A DNA stretch of 64,000 bases from Verrucomicrobiota bacterium (GCA_030625775.1 DAOUQC010000004.1:48213-112212); one strand, 5' to 3'; shown: positions 16,411-25,258, counted from the stretch's first letter. Numbers and translations are program-made. Notes: a model not told the origin generated them from the sequence alone.

Positions 16411-16495
16411 ATACTATCCAGCAGCAGAAGGTGAAGGCAGCCGTGATAACGGCAATGATTGTTTTGTAAAGGCTGCACGTGATAGAAACGATCCG

Positions 16496-16786
16496 ATGTC
16501 TTATTCACACCCGAACAAAGCAGTTCCCGGAGGTTGTGTGATCACGTTTCTTGGATTTTTTCCTATCGTTGTCGGATTGCTTCTTGGATGGGGGCTATGG
16601 AAAGGCTATCAGCTTCCGTCCGAAGAAAGGTCCGAGAAGTGGTTTTCGGGAATGCTGCAGTTTGGAGGAGGTTCGTTGATCTGTGTGCTTCTTGGGCTAT
16701 TCATGATTTACTTTGGTCTGAGAATGACGGTGAGCGCTGACTTGACCAACCCTTATTCGGGCTCAAAACCCAAAATGCGATTCTAG
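16496..16786 (+). CDS. Small hypothetical membrane protein
   Basis: A 96-residue frame from an ATG with two hydrophobic segments, about residues 14-36 (GCVITFLGFFPIVVGLLLGW) and 55-74 (GGGSLICVLLGLFMIYFGL). The ends are polar. I recognise no family. It is 85 bases downstream of the small secreted protein and could be in the same transcript. Confidence 0.5.
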   Translation: MSYSHPNKAVPGGCVITFLGFFPIVVGLLLGWGLWKGYQLPSEERSEKWFSGMLQFGGGSLICVLLGLFMIYFGLRMTVSADLTNPYSGSKPKMRF

Positions 16787-16989
16787 GACTCTTAATTCAT
16801 TTGATCATCAATACTAACATGGGCAGAACGAGCCATCGTAACCAATCCACACCTGCAATGAATCGAAAGCTTTACGGAAAATTGAAACTCAAACCAGTTT
16901 ATATCTGGCGTTCCCTAGTGTGGATCGACTAGATTAAGACGTTGATATGAACCAGCCCTTGTTTTGGTTCAAGAAGTGATTTTTCTTGT

Positions 16990-18300
16990 TCAGGCGTTCA
17001 TCAATTCTTCGATCTCATCCGGCTCAATGGGGATGTGGCCCATCAGGTCAATGTTGGCTGATTTTTTTACCACGATGTTGTTTTCCAGGCGCAAGCCGAG
17101 GTTTTCTTCGCGGATATAAATACCCGGTTCCACGGTCACGATCATGTTCTCCTCAAACACAGGATCCATCGGAGTGACGTCGTGCACATCGAGCCCGAGC
17201 GAATGCGACACGCCATGCATGAAATACTGGCGGTAGGATTTTTGCTCTTCTTTCAAGTCGGATTGTTTATTTTCCTGGGCAATTTTTTTGCCATCCAATA
17301 AGCCCAGTTCCAGTAGTTCCTGTTCGATGATACGGGCAACTTGCAACTGGTAATCCTTGATCTTCACTCCGGGTTGGATGAGTTCATCAATGCAAGTGTT
17401 CAGGGTACGGTGAACAGCGCCGTAAACTGCTCGCTGGCGTTCCGTGAAGCGTCCGTTGACCGGAATCGTTCGCGTCATATCGGCGTTGTAGTTGGCAAAT
17501 TCTGCACCGACATCCATCAGTAACATATCACCTGCTTCACAGCGGTGGTCATTGCTCAGGTAATGCAGGACACAAGCGTTGGCTCCCGAGGCGATGATGG
17601 GTTGATAGGCAAAACCGTTTGAAGCCGAACGCAGGAATTCGTGGGCGTATTCGGCTTCGATCTGGTATTCCATCACCCCTGGTTTGAGCCAGGAAAGCAC
17701 CCGCCTGAAACCTGCATCGGTGATATCGCAGGCTTTTTGTGTCAGTTCGATTTCGACTTTCGATTTAACTGCCCGCAATTGGTGGAGCAGCGGAGCCGGG
17801 CGCTTGTAATGGTGCTTCGGATAGAGAGACTGACAGCGTATACGGAAGCGGTCGTCGGCAGTTTGCACCGGCGAAGCAGCGCGCCCGTGTTCGTTGTAGT
17901 TGAGGTAAACGTTTTTTGTCTCCCTCATCAGGCGGCGGAGAAAAGGATCGAGCTGGTCGATCCATTCGACGTGAGCGATGCCGGTCACTTCAGTCGCCTG
18001 TATTTTGCTAAGTTTTTGTCCCTCCCATACGGCGATCAAGTCCGAGGTTTCCCGGACGAAGAGGATTTCCCGGTTATTGGCATCCCTGGCATCCGGACAA
18101 AGCACGAGCACGCTGTCCTCCTGATCGGCTCCGGTCAGATAAAACAGATCGCTGTTCTGGGTGAACTGACTGGTGCCGTCTGCAGAGAGTGGCGGGATGT
18201 CTGCCGAGTTGAAAATGGCAATCGAATTTGCCTCGAGCATCGCAGCCAGGCGGGCCCGGTTTTCGACAAAAAAATTTGGATCGATAGGGGGGTATTTCAA
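16990..18300 (-). CDS. pepP: Xaa-Pro aminopeptidase (aminopeptidase P)
   Basis: Removes N-terminal residues that precede proline. The protein has an N-terminal AMP_N domain (about 1-135; NPDYLTG-like NSDLFYLTGADQEDSVLVL) and a C-terminal pita-bread metallopeptidase domain. Metal ligands are visible: D in LLMDVGAEFANYNADMTRT (two Asp), H in MHGVSHSLGLDVHD, and Glu in TVEPGIYI and LRLENN. Length (436) is normal for PepP. It is transcribed after the DUF1015 gene with a 70-base gap. Confidence 0.95.
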   Translation of the reverse strand: MKYPPIDPNFFVENRARLAAMLEANSIAIFNSADIPPLSADGTSQFTQNSDLFYLTGADQEDSVLVLCPDARDANNREILFVRETSDLIAVWEGQKLSKIQATEVTGIAHVEWIDQLDPFLRRLMRETKNVYLNYNEHGRAASPVQTADDRFRIRCQSLYPKHHYKRPAPLLHQLRAVKSKVEIELTQKACDITDAGFRRVLSWLKPGVMEYQIEAEYAHEFLRSASNGFAYQPIIASGANACVLHYLSNDHRCEAGDMLLMDVGAEFANYNADMTRTIPVNGRFTERQRAVYGAVHRTLNTCIDELIQPGVKIKDYQLQVARIIEQELLELGLLDGKKIAQENKQSDLKEEQKSYRQYFMHGVSHSLGLDVHDVTPMDPVFEENMIVTVEPGIYIREENLGLRLENNIVVKKSANIDLMGHIPIEPDEIEELMNA

Positions 18301-18370
18301 AGAAGGCTGTAGGGGTTTAGGCTGTAGCGAATAAGCAGAAGATAACGATCACTTACAGAGGTGTGAAGAA

Positions 18371-19597
18371 TTAATTGATGGTGTAGATGAACAATCCGGA
18401 ACGCAGCTTGGGTTCAAACCAGGTGGATTTGGGGGCCATGATTTCATCAGCATCAGAGATAGCGATCAGTTGATCGACACTGACAGGATACAGTGAAAAG
18501 GCAACACCTCCGTCCCGGGTATTGACCAGTTTTTCCAACTCATCGCTTCCGCGGATGCCGCCGACAAAATCAATACGGGTGCTGGTGCGGGGATCGTCGA
18601 TGCCAAGTACAGGTGTCAGTAGCTGATCCTGCAGGATGGAAACGTCGAGCCGCGCGACAGGGCCGTCATCTTTGGCTGCCGGTAAACGCAGGGTGTGCCA
18701 CTGGCCGTCGAGAAACATGCAGACCTCACCAGGTGAGTTTGGCACACTTTGATCCCCGCTGGCTGTGATTTCACAAATCTCGCCCACCTTCTGCAACAGT
18801 TCTTGGGGATTCAGACCATTCAGATCATGTACGTAACGGTTGTAAGCGAGAATTTTCAGCTGACTGGAGGGAAACAGAACAGTGAGAAACCAGTTGTAAT
18901 TTTCGCTGCCATCATGTTTCGGATTGGCGGCAGCCCGCTCGCGTCCTACCCGTGCTGCGCTGGCCGTGCGGTGATGCCCGTCAGCGACATAGGAGAGAGG
19001 GACATTTTTAAAAGCGGCGGTGATTTCCTCGCCTCCTTCTATCCTCCATGCGGTGTGGATCACACCGGCTTCGTCGGTTGTTTCCATAGTGGGGGATTCT
19101 GACGTGGTGATTTTTTCCACCAGGGCATCGATGACGTCGTCGTCTTTGTAAGTAAGAAATACCGGCCCGATATGGGCGTTCAAAGTGCTGGCCAAACGGG
19201 TGCGATCGTTTTCCTTATCCGGTCGGGTTTTTTCGTGTTTGCGAATGACGTTGTTGGCGTAGTCATCGATATGGCAGGCCAGGGTGATGCCGGTTTGGAT
19301 GTGATCGCCCATTTGCTGGCGGTAAATGTAAACGCAGGGAGTGGGCTCTCGAACGAGCGCACCGTCATCCTGGAGCTTCTGCAAATTGTCTGCAGCACGT
19401 TGATAAAGTTCATCCGGGCTGGGCTGGCAGCCATCGGGAAAACTGATTTCGGCTTTGCTGACATGAAGTAAGCTGTGGGGTTTATCGGCGGCCAGTGCGG
19501 CTGCTTCCTTGGAGTTCACCACGTCATAGGGTACGGCGGGCACTTCGTCGATATAGCCCTGGGCGGGAACAAGAGCAGGAAAAGCTTTGGTTTTCAT
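18371..19597 (-). CDS. DUF1015 family protein
   Basis: A 408-residue cytoplasmic protein of the DUF1015 family, recognised by the N-terminal F-P-A-L-V-P and V-P-A-V-P-Y-D-V-V-N/S followed by S-L-L-H-V-S-K-A-E-I, a middle Y-I-Y-R-Q-Q and the Y-V-A-D-G-H-H-R-T-A-S-A motif at about 218-229, which looks like a catalytic or nucleotide-binding loop. The family occurs in many bacteria and archaea, often beside serine biosynthesis genes; its reaction is not established to my knowledge. No serA is adjacent here. Transcribed with pepP, and preceded by a long structured intergenic region. Confidence 0.88.
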   Translation of the reverse strand: MKTKAFPALVPAQGYIDEVPAVPYDVVNSKEAAALAADKPHSLLHVSKAEISFPDGCQPSPDELYQRAADNLQKLQDDGALVREPTPCVYIYRQQMGDHIQTGITLACHIDDYANNVIRKHEKTRPDKENDRTRLASTLNAHIGPVFLTYKDDDVIDALVEKITTSESPTMETTDEAGVIHTAWRIEGGEEITAAFKNVPLSYVADGHHRTASAARVGRERAAANPKHDGSENYNWFLTVLFPSSQLKILAYNRYVHDLNGLNPQELLQKVGEICEITASGDQSVPNSPGEVCMFLDGQWHTLRLPAAKDDGPVARLDVSILQDQLLTPVLGIDDPRTSTRIDFVGGIRGSDELEKLVNTRDGGVAFSLYPVSVDQLIAISDADEIMAPKSTWFEPKLRSGLFIYTIN

Positions 19598-19707
19598 AAA
19601 ATTTTATCGCAGGTAAACGTTGTGGTATAAGGTTTGCAGCTCTCTTTCTTTAAGGGGAAAATGCCAATGAGCAAATTTTTTTGAAAAAACACCCTTTTTG
19701 CCTTGCA

Positions 19708-19713
19708 TATAAT
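19708..19713 (+). promoter_or_regulatory. Consensus -10 box
   Basis: TATAAT, a perfect sigma-70-type -10 hexamer, in the gene-free region. The hexamer 17 bases upstream (AAAAAC) is a poor -35; TTGAAA at 19681-19686 would need a 21-base spacer. It would start a transcript near 19720, heading into the hairpins. Confidence 0.35.
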
Positions 19714-19719
19714 CGAGCA

Positions 19720-19838
19720 TGTGTTTAAATGGCGCCGTTCACGCAATGTGAACAACACAAGGTGGTCCGACTGATATTTTCTTTTTTGCGAGTTATGGGG
19801 GTTTCTCGCGAAAACAATCAGTCGGGCCACCTCTTTTT
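19720..19838 (+). ncRNA. Candidate structured small RNA with intrinsic terminator
   Basis: About 120 nt downstream of a TATAAT box. A perfect hairpin GTTCAC-GCAAT-GTGAAC (19737-19753) is followed by a 16-bp stem (19760-19775 paired with 19817-19832, one G-U) that starts AGGTGGTCCGACTGAT. Its loop holds a second imperfect stem (TTTGCGAG/CTCGCGAAA). The right arm runs into CTTTTT, so the large hairpin could act as terminator. The region lies divergent from DUF1015 and 280 bases before the POT gene. I do not recognise it as a known family; tmRNA, SRP and 6S RNA do not fit. It might instead be part of a mobile palindrome. Confidence 0.4.
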
Positions 19839-19961
19839 ATGCCTGTTTACAGGTGGGGCGAATTGAGATGGGCGTAGGTGGTTTATTCCGAAGTAGAAGG
19901 GAAATTGTCTCTGGCTGTTTCGTTAGGCCCGGGTTTTGGAGAAGGCGTGGGCTTAGGGCAA

Positions 19962-20069
19962 CAGATATGGAACCGGAGCACCGTGGAGATAGACGAAGTC
20001 AAATCTGTCTTACTTCACTTTTTTGATGCGGGGAATGCGTGGACTTCGGGAGACAGATATGGAAATCTG
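19962..20069. repeat. REP-like palindromic repeats (one clear, one degenerate)
   Basis: CAGATATGGAAATCTG at 20054-20069 is an imperfect palindrome that occurs identically at 52170-52185 and inverted at 52128-52143. A degenerate copy seems to be split between CAGATATGG (19962-19970) and AAATCTGTC (20001-20009). Single REPs of this sort are usually remnants of paired REPINs. Confidence 0.6.
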
Positions 20070-20119
20070 TCCTACAGTTCTGTTTCGTATATTTGATAGA
20101 CGTCTGAATAGATTCACCT

Positions 20120-22036
20120 ATGAGCATTTCCTACCGTACAGCCCCTAAAGCCACAACAGGAATGCCTACGGGCATACCTCATATCATCGGCAACGAGGCG
20201 GCAGAACGGTTCAGCTTTTATGGGATGCGGACCATCCTGACCATTTTCATGGTCAACTATCTTTGGTTGATGGGGGACACCCCCGGCAGTCGAATGAGTG
20301 ATGTGCAAGCAACGGAAAAGTTTCATCATTTTGTTTCACTGGTGTACTTGACTCCTTTATTCGGGGCTCTGCTGGCAGACATATTTTTTGGCAAGTACAG
20401 GATAATAGTTGTACTTTCCATCGTCTATTGTCTGGGCCATGCGATTCTTGCTCTGATGGGTATGGCAGGCGAGGCAACGATGTGGCTGGGAATGGGATTG
20501 TGGTTGATCGCGCTGGGTTCAGGTGGGATCAAGCCCTGTGTGTCCGCTCATGTGGGGGATCAATTTGGCAACCAGAACAGGCACCTCATCCCACAGATTT
20601 TCAATTGGTTTTACTGGGCGATCAATCTGGGTGCTTTTCTCTCTACTTTACTCACACCCTGGCTGCTCGAGTGGTATGGGCCTCATTGGGCATTCGGGGT
20701 TCCCGGCATACTGATGGCACTGGCTACGATGGTGTTCTGGATCGGGCGGTGGAAATTTGTTCACATTCCTGCCAAGGGGATTCACTTTCTGCGGGAGTTA
20801 TTCAGCTGGGATAGTTTCAAGGCGATACTGAAGCTTTGCACCATCTACCTTTTTGTAGCCGTTTTCTGGGCTCTCTTCGATCAGAGCGGATCATCCTGGG
20901 TGCTGCAGGCGGAAAATATGGACCGCATGTTTTTTGGAATCGAATGGCTGCCGAGTCAAATCCAGGCGTTCAACCCGATCCTGATCCTGACTTTTATTCC
21001 GCTTTTTTCGTATGTGGTCTATCCCCTGATAAACAAAGTTTTCCCCCTGACGGCTCTTCGAAAAATCAGCATCGGCCTGTTTTTGATGGTTGTTTCATTC
21101 ACCCTGGTTTCGATTGCCCAGGAAAAAATTGATGCGGGCGGGACTCCCTCGATTTCGTGGCAGTTGATTGCTTATATTGCCCTGACTGCTTCAGAAATCA
21201 TGGTTTCAATCGTTTGTCTGGAGTTCAGTTACACACAGGCACCAAAATCCATGAAGTCGCTTATCATGGCACTCTTTCTTTTTGCCGTTTCACTGGGCAA
21301 TTTTGTGACGGCACAGATTAATCATTTTATCCAGGTTCCAAGTCCAATAGTCGGCATAAAAGTGAAAGCAGGGGAAGTGCTGCTTAATGGTTTGGATGAA
21401 ACCCCGGGCACTCAAGATGACATCCAACTTGTTTTTAACAAGGAAGCCAAGTTAAGCCAAATCAACTTTGCCGGTCGGGCGTCCCTGGATGTTTTGCTTG
21501 ATCAATTCGAGCAGGCTGTGAAAGCAGACGACTTTCAGCTTCTTTCGAAAAAAGAGGGCAAAAAATTAAGCTCGGCCAGTGAAGATCCCTGGGGCAATCC
21601 CTATCAGTACAGTCTGGTCAATCGCAATACGGCCCGGATCTGGAGTTTCGGAGCTGATGGCCAGGCCAAAACAAAATGGGATCAAGGGGTTAAACTGACA
21701 GTGGAGCGCCCGGAAAAAACCAAGCCATCCGGCTTATCCAAGATGATGGAAAAATTTCGCCCGGAGCGTTCCTGGCTTGAAATCCGTAAGCAGGAACTGG
21801 GAATAGCCACAAAGGAAAAGAGTGGTGGCGAAGCGCTGATCTCACGGGATTATTTTGTTGGGGGTCAGGTCAAATTGGAGGGGGCAAACTACTTCTGGTT
21901 TTTCACCGGACTGATGCTGACATCGGCAGTTTTTTTTGTTGTTGTGGCGAAGCTATACAGGCCACGCGAATATTATCATGATGAAGGTGACGATTCCGAA
22001 GTCAGCGATGAGGAGGCGCTGTCGGAAGGTCACTGA
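20120..22036 (+). CDS. POT-family peptide transporter with large insert resembling a pseudopilin domain
   Basis: A proton-coupled di/tripeptide transporter of the POT/PTR group of the major facilitator superfamily. Signature motifs are visible: GNEAAERFSFYGMR (ExxERFxYY form, residues 22-35), FGKYR, and GSGGIKPCVSAHVGDQF (about 134-150). Family members are 450-520 residues; this one has 638. The extra length is a hydrophilic block at about 407-588, between the penultimate and last helices. Inside it, D488-P-W-G-N-P-Y-Q-Y followed by I-W-S-F-G-A-D-G-Q copies the end of GspG-type pseudopilins. The last helix ANYFWFFTGLML and an acidic tail follow. Transport specificity is inferred from family only. 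Confidence 0.92.
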   Translation: MSISYRTAPKATTGMPTGIPHIIGNEAAERFSFYGMRTILTIFMVNYLWLMGDTPGSRMSDVQATEKFHHFVSLVYLTPLFGALLADIFFGKYRIIVVLSIVYCLGHAILALMGMAGEATMWLGMGLWLIALGSGGIKPCVSAHVGDQFGNQNRHLIPQIFNWFYWAINLGAFLSTLLTPWLLEWYGPHWAFGVPGILMALATMVFWIGRWKFVHIPAKGIHFLRELFSWDSFKAILKLCTIYLFVAVFWALFDQSGSSWVLQAENMDRMFFGIEWLPSQIQAFNPILILTFIPLFSYVVYPLINKVFPLTALRKISIGLFLMVVSFTLVSIAQEKIDAGGTPSISWQLIAYIALTASEIMVSIVCLEFSYTQAPKSMKSLIMALFLFAVSLGNFVTAQINHFIQVPSPIVGIKVKAGEVLLNGLDETPGTQDDIQLVFNKEAKLSQINFAGRASLDVLLDQFEQAVKADDFQLLSKKEGKKLSSASEDPWGNPYQYSLVNRNTARIWSFGADGQAKTKWDQGVKLTVERPEKTKPSGLSKMMEKFRPERSWLEIRKQELGIATKEKSGGEALISRDYFVGGQVKLEGANYFWFFTGLMLTSAVFFVVVAKLYRPREYYHDEGDDSEVSDEEALSEGH

Positions 22037-22088
22037 GCGATGCTTGATTGGGAATAGATTTTTAGTCACCTGCTGATAAGTTTACGTT

Positions 22089-22481
22089 ATGACTGAACCG
22101 CCGCTGGGAATTGCCCTGATCCTTTGTGATTCGATTATCACTGATGCTAAGACGGGGAAAAATTCTTTGATCGGCTTGTTCAACAACATCAACTGCACCA
22201 CACTGCCATCGGTGCATGCCCGGTTTTGTGTATTTGCCCAACTGACCAACGGGCAAGGAAAACAAAGTATCGATGTGCGTTGCCAGTCACTGCAAGATGA
22301 TGAGATCATTTTTCAGACAGGTGGTGAAGTGGAGTTTCAAAACCCGAACCAGGTTATCGAGATTCAGTTTGAGTTGATGAATTTGACCTTTCCGCATGAC
22401 GGCAGGTACACCGTTGAACTTGAAGCAGAAGGCTTGCCTTTGATAGAATCACGATTCAATGTTTCCTTAATCGGACAGTGA
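22089..22481 (+). CDS. DUF6941 family protein
   Basis: A 130-residue soluble protein. The opening ALILCDSIITDAKTGKNSLIGLFNNI and the middle FCVFAQLTNGQGKQSIDVR match what I remember of DUF6941, an all-beta family of unknown role in diverse bacteria. No signal peptide or membrane segment is seen. It lies 52 bases after the POT transporter gene and 38 bases before a secreted hydrolase, all on the same strand, so the three may be one transcript. Confidence 0.7.
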   Translation: MTEPPLGIALILCDSIITDAKTGKNSLIGLFNNINCTTLPSVHARFCVFAQLTNGQGKQSIDVRCQSLQDDEIIFQTGGEVEFQNPNQVIEIQFELMNLTFPHDGRYTVELEAEGLPLIESRFNVSLIGQ

Positions 22482-22519
22482 CCCTGTTTTAAAACAAACT
22501 AAATTTTCACCCCTTCGTT

Positions 22520-23872
22520 ATGAAATCCATTACCATACTAACATCTATAGTTGTAATTATTTTCCCTCTTGTTCCATCTGTCAATGCCCAGGAACGAGGA
22601 CCGGGCCTGGAGCTTCCGAGTGTGGGTTTTCCTGTAGCACCTCCATATTATGCGGTGGAATACCCTGCGCCGGTCAAAGCAAAAGAAGGTCAGTTGGAAA
22701 TCGGAGTGACTTATACCTTGTGGATACCCGGGGGTTTGAAAAAAGTGCGCGGTATCATTGTCCATCAGCATGGCTGTGGCGATGGGTCTTGCAAGGGCAG
22801 TGTGACGGCTGCGCATGATCTGCATTGGCAGGAGCTGGCGAGAAAAAACGATTGTGCTCTCCTGGGGCCGAGTTTTCATCAATTGAAAAAACAGAACTGC
22901 CGATTGTGGTGTGATCCGCGCAATGGCTCGGCTGAGGTGTTTGTCGATTCACTGGAAAAACTGGCAAAAAAATCAGGGCATCCCGAAGTCGCCACGGCTC
23001 CCTGGTGTCTGTGGGGGCATTCGGGCGGCGGATTTTGGTCGAGTTTGATGCAGATGGCCTATCCGGAGCGCATCGCGGCGATCTGGTTTCAGTCAGGCAC
23101 GGCTTTTGGGTATTGGGAAGCAGGTCAGACTGATGTGCCGGAAATTCCTGCAGCGGCGATGAAAATTCCAATGATGGCCAATCCCGGTGAGAAGGAAAGA
23201 GAGGGCAAGCCGCCTACCGGCGCCTGGGGCGGGAGTCTGGCCATGTTCAAGGCCTATCGTGCCAAAGGGGCTCCGATTGCTTTTGCACCGGATCCGGCTT
23301 CGGGCCATGAGACCAGGGATTCGCGTTATCTGGCGATTCCTTTTTTTGATGCTTGTCTCAAATTGAGATTGCCGGATGAAGTGGGCAATCCGCTGAAAGA
23401 TCTCGACATGTCAAAAGGCTGGCAGGCGCCCTTGCAGAGTGAAGAAGCTCCCTTACCGGTAGCGGATTACAAAGGCGAAATGGCAACAGCGGTGTGGCTG
23501 CCAAGTGAAAGAGTAGCGCGGGTGTGGTTGGATTTTGTAAAAACCGGTGCGGTGGATGATGCGACTCCACCGCCGGCTCCGACGGGTATTAAAGTCGATA
23601 AATCGAGCGGCACAATCAGCTGGAAAGCGGAGATAGATTTTGAAAGTGGACTGCAGGCTTTCATTATCGAGCGTGACGGCAAAAAAATTGGCCAGTTGCC
23701 GGAAAAAGCAAACAACCGTTTTGGGCGTCCATTGTATCAGGGAATGAGTTACGGCGATACCCCGGTATTGCCACTGAAGAAATTTGAGTTCGTTGATGAG
23801 GAGGCCCAGAAAGGAGCAGACCACCAATACCGTGTGATTGCGGTGAATACGCTTGGCTTGAAATCAGAATAG
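22520..23872 (+). CDS. Secreted alpha/beta-hydrolase-like protein
   Basis: A 450-residue exported protein with a signal peptide (ILTSIVVIIFPLVPSVNAQ, cleavage at about 24). The middle part (about 70-300) has an alpha/beta-hydrolase look: IIVHQHGCGDGS as oxyanion strand, the nucleophile elbow C-L-W-G-H-S-G-G-G at about 170, and a late H in SGHETRD. The last 100 residues resemble a fibronectin-type linker (PPAPTGIKVDKSSGTISWKA). It probably hydrolyses esters or polysaccharide side chains outside the cytoplasm; substrate unknown. Several cysteines (HGCGDGSCKG, NCRLWC) could form disulfides. Confidence 0.8.
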   Translation: MKSITILTSIVVIIFPLVPSVNAQERGPGLELPSVGFPVAPPYYAVEYPAPVKAKEGQLEIGVTYTLWIPGGLKKVRGIIVHQHGCGDGSCKGSVTAAHDLHWQELARKNDCALLGPSFHQLKKQNCRLWCDPRNGSAEVFVDSLEKLAKKSGHPEVATAPWCLWGHSGGGFWSSLMQMAYPERIAAIWFQSGTAFGYWEAGQTDVPEIPAAAMKIPMMANPGEKEREGKPPTGAWGGSLAMFKAYRAKGAPIAFAPDPASGHETRDSRYLAIPFFDACLKLRLPDEVGNPLKDLDMSKGWQAPLQSEEAPLPVADYKGEMATAVWLPSERVARVWLDFVKTGAVDDATPPPAPTGIKVDKSSGTISWKAEIDFESGLQAFIIERDGKKIGQLPEKANNRFGRPLYQGMSYGDTPVLPLKKFEFVDEEAQKGADHQYRVIAVNTLGLKSE

Positions 23873-23886
23873 TTTTTCGTAAAACC

Positions 23887-24210
23887 ATGTCCGGCGACAA
23901 ATCGATATATTTGCTTGCGCAGCGTTCCGTCAAAAGATGGTCGATAGCAGTGATAGTTGCCTTGTTGTTTGTTGTCGTGCCACCTTTGCTTGGGTTTGGC
24001 GGCACAATAATCGGCATGATCCGGGCATTTAGAACTTTAGGTAAATCAGGGGGGGCGGATCCGGATGCCATGGCGGAAAGCATAGGTTTTGCCCTGATGA
24101 CCACCGCAACGGGCTTGATGGTCGCTTTGACCGCAGTGATCCCTCTGATAATAACGATTGTCGGACTTGTGCGGGCCAGACGGCGACTGGCGGTAAGCGG
24201 GCAGGGTTAG
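23887..24210 (+). CDS. Short MotA/TolQ/ExbB-type membrane protein
   Basis: Only 107 residues, but with the core of the proton-channel family: GFGGTIIGMIRAFRTLGKSGGADPDAMAESI... then LMTTATGLMVALTAVIPLI. Helix 1 is at about 19-45 and helices 2-3 in the last 60 residues. TolQ/ExbB proteins are usually 200-240 residues and carry a large cytoplasmic loop, missing here. No TolR/ExbD partner is adjacent. It may be a stand-alone mini version or a diverged relative with another role. It starts 14 bases after the hydrolase gene. Confidence 0.7.
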   Translation: MSGDKSIYLLAQRSVKRWSIAVIVALLFVVVPPLLGFGGTIIGMIRAFRTLGKSGGADPDAMAESIGFALMTTATGLMVALTAVIPLIITIVGLVRARRRLAVSGQG

Positions 24211-24243
24211 TGCTTCGATGTTGGTGAAGCGGTGGCAGCTAAT

Positions 24244-24340
24244 AGTAGGACGGAGCCAAAGCATAGCGGACAGACGGAGTTAATGCCCTTCCGTCAGTTC
24301 TCTGGAGCCTGGACAAACGGCCAGGCAATCCGTTCTACAG
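24244..24340. repeat. Palindromic intergenic element with two hairpins
   Basis: The outer ends are inverted (TAGGACGG at 24246-24253 against CCGTTCTA at 24330-24337, 7 of 8). Inside are two perfect hairpins: GACGGA/TCCGTC (24273-24278 and 24290-24295) and GCCTGG/CCAGGC (24307-24312 and 24320-24325). It sits alone in the gap before scpA. The pattern suits a REPIN or small mobile palindrome, of a different sequence type from the copies at 20054 and 52122. Confidence 0.55.
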
Positions 24341-24480
24341 AGGGAATGACCTGTTTTGCCCAGATATTAAGGGCTGCAATCTGTCGATTCCTCATAGGAT
24401 GACTTGCACCCCTGGCCTGCCCGTGGTTAAACTGCGCGTCCTGTTGCGGTGTTCGGAACAGAGCAACACGATATCGACTT

Positions 24481-25215
24481 TTGGAAACAGATTACAAAGT
24501 TCAACTCGAAATATTCGAGGGGCCACTCGACTTGTTGCTTTATCTCATCAAGAAAGAGGAGGTGGATATCTATGATGTTTCCATCGAGCGGGTTACCAAG
24601 CAGTATCTGTCCTATGTGGATACCTTCAAGGTGTTGAACATCACCCTGGCCAGCGAGTTTATAGTGATGGCGGCAAATTTGATCTATATCAAAAGTCGGA
24701 TGCTGCTGCCTAAACACCACCAGGCCCCGGAAGAAGAGACGGACGATGACGATCCTCGCTGGGATCTCATCCGTCAGTTGATCGAGTATAAAAAATTCAA
24801 GGATGCCGCTGGCTTTCTGTCCCATCGCGAGCAGGAGATGCAGGATTTTTTCCCCCACCACCCGGAGGATATCGAATCAGAAGAGCTGGAAGGTGAGCGA
24901 CCGATGGCGGAGGTGGGAATATTTGACCTGATTCGCGCTTTCCAGAATGTTCTGGATCGGTTTCAGGATGAAAGTAAACTGGGTGAGATCATCGACGATC
25001 GTTTTAGCGTCGGTGATAAAATTGACTATTTGTTGAAAACGGTGCCGCCGGGGGGGCGGATCAAGTTTTCAGCCATGTTCGAGGATGCAACCACCAAAGC
25101 AGAGGTGATTGTCACCTTTTTAGCGATGTTGGAGCTGATGAAACTCAACCATTTTAAAGTTAGTCAAGATGGGCGTCTTGGTGATATCGAGTTGCAACGC
25201 AATGAGAATCTGTAA
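24481..25215 (+). CDS. scpA: Segregation and condensation protein A (kleisin)
   Basis: ScpA is the kleisin that bridges the heads of the SMC dimer and, with ScpB, compacts and segregates newly replicated origins. The N-terminus DYKVQLEIFEGPLDLLLYLIKKEEVDIYDV is the family signature; ASEFIVMAANLIYIKSRMLLP follows, and the C-terminal winged helix ends in VTFLAMLELMKLNHFKVSQ. Length, 244 residues, is normal. The start is a TTG at 24481 (M-E-T-D-Y). It is followed after 43 bases by scpB. The parS sites near mnmG are where ParB would load this complex. Confidence 0.95.
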   Translation: METDYKVQLEIFEGPLDLLLYLIKKEEVDIYDVSIERVTKQYLSYVDTFKVLNITLASEFIVMAANLIYIKSRMLLPKHHQAPEEETDDDDPRWDLIRQLIEYKKFKDAAGFLSHREQEMQDFFPHHPEDIESEELEGERPMAEVGIFDLIRAFQNVLDRFQDESKLGEIIDDRFSVGDKIDYLLKTVPPGGRIKFSAMFEDATTKAEVIVTFLAMLELMKLNHFKVSQDGRLGDIELQRNENL

Positions 25216-25258
25216 GCATGCAGAATCCTGGTTATTGAACACACACTAGTTTTTGTAT

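Larger units (their letters stand above)
19598..20119. other. Gene-free region with hairpins and repeat relics
   Basis: A 522-base gap between the divergent DUF1015 and POT transporter genes. It contains a -10-like TATAAT (19708-19713), two hairpins and a T tract (see the ncRNA entry), a short palindrome CCTGTTTACAGG (19842-19853), and REP-like palindromes at 19962-20069. No protein-coding frame is convincing. Confidence 0.6.

Noticed and set aside
17641..18312. Plus-strand open frame of 223 codons opposite pepP
   Set aside because: Antisense shadow; pepP has all its metal ligands and the normal length.
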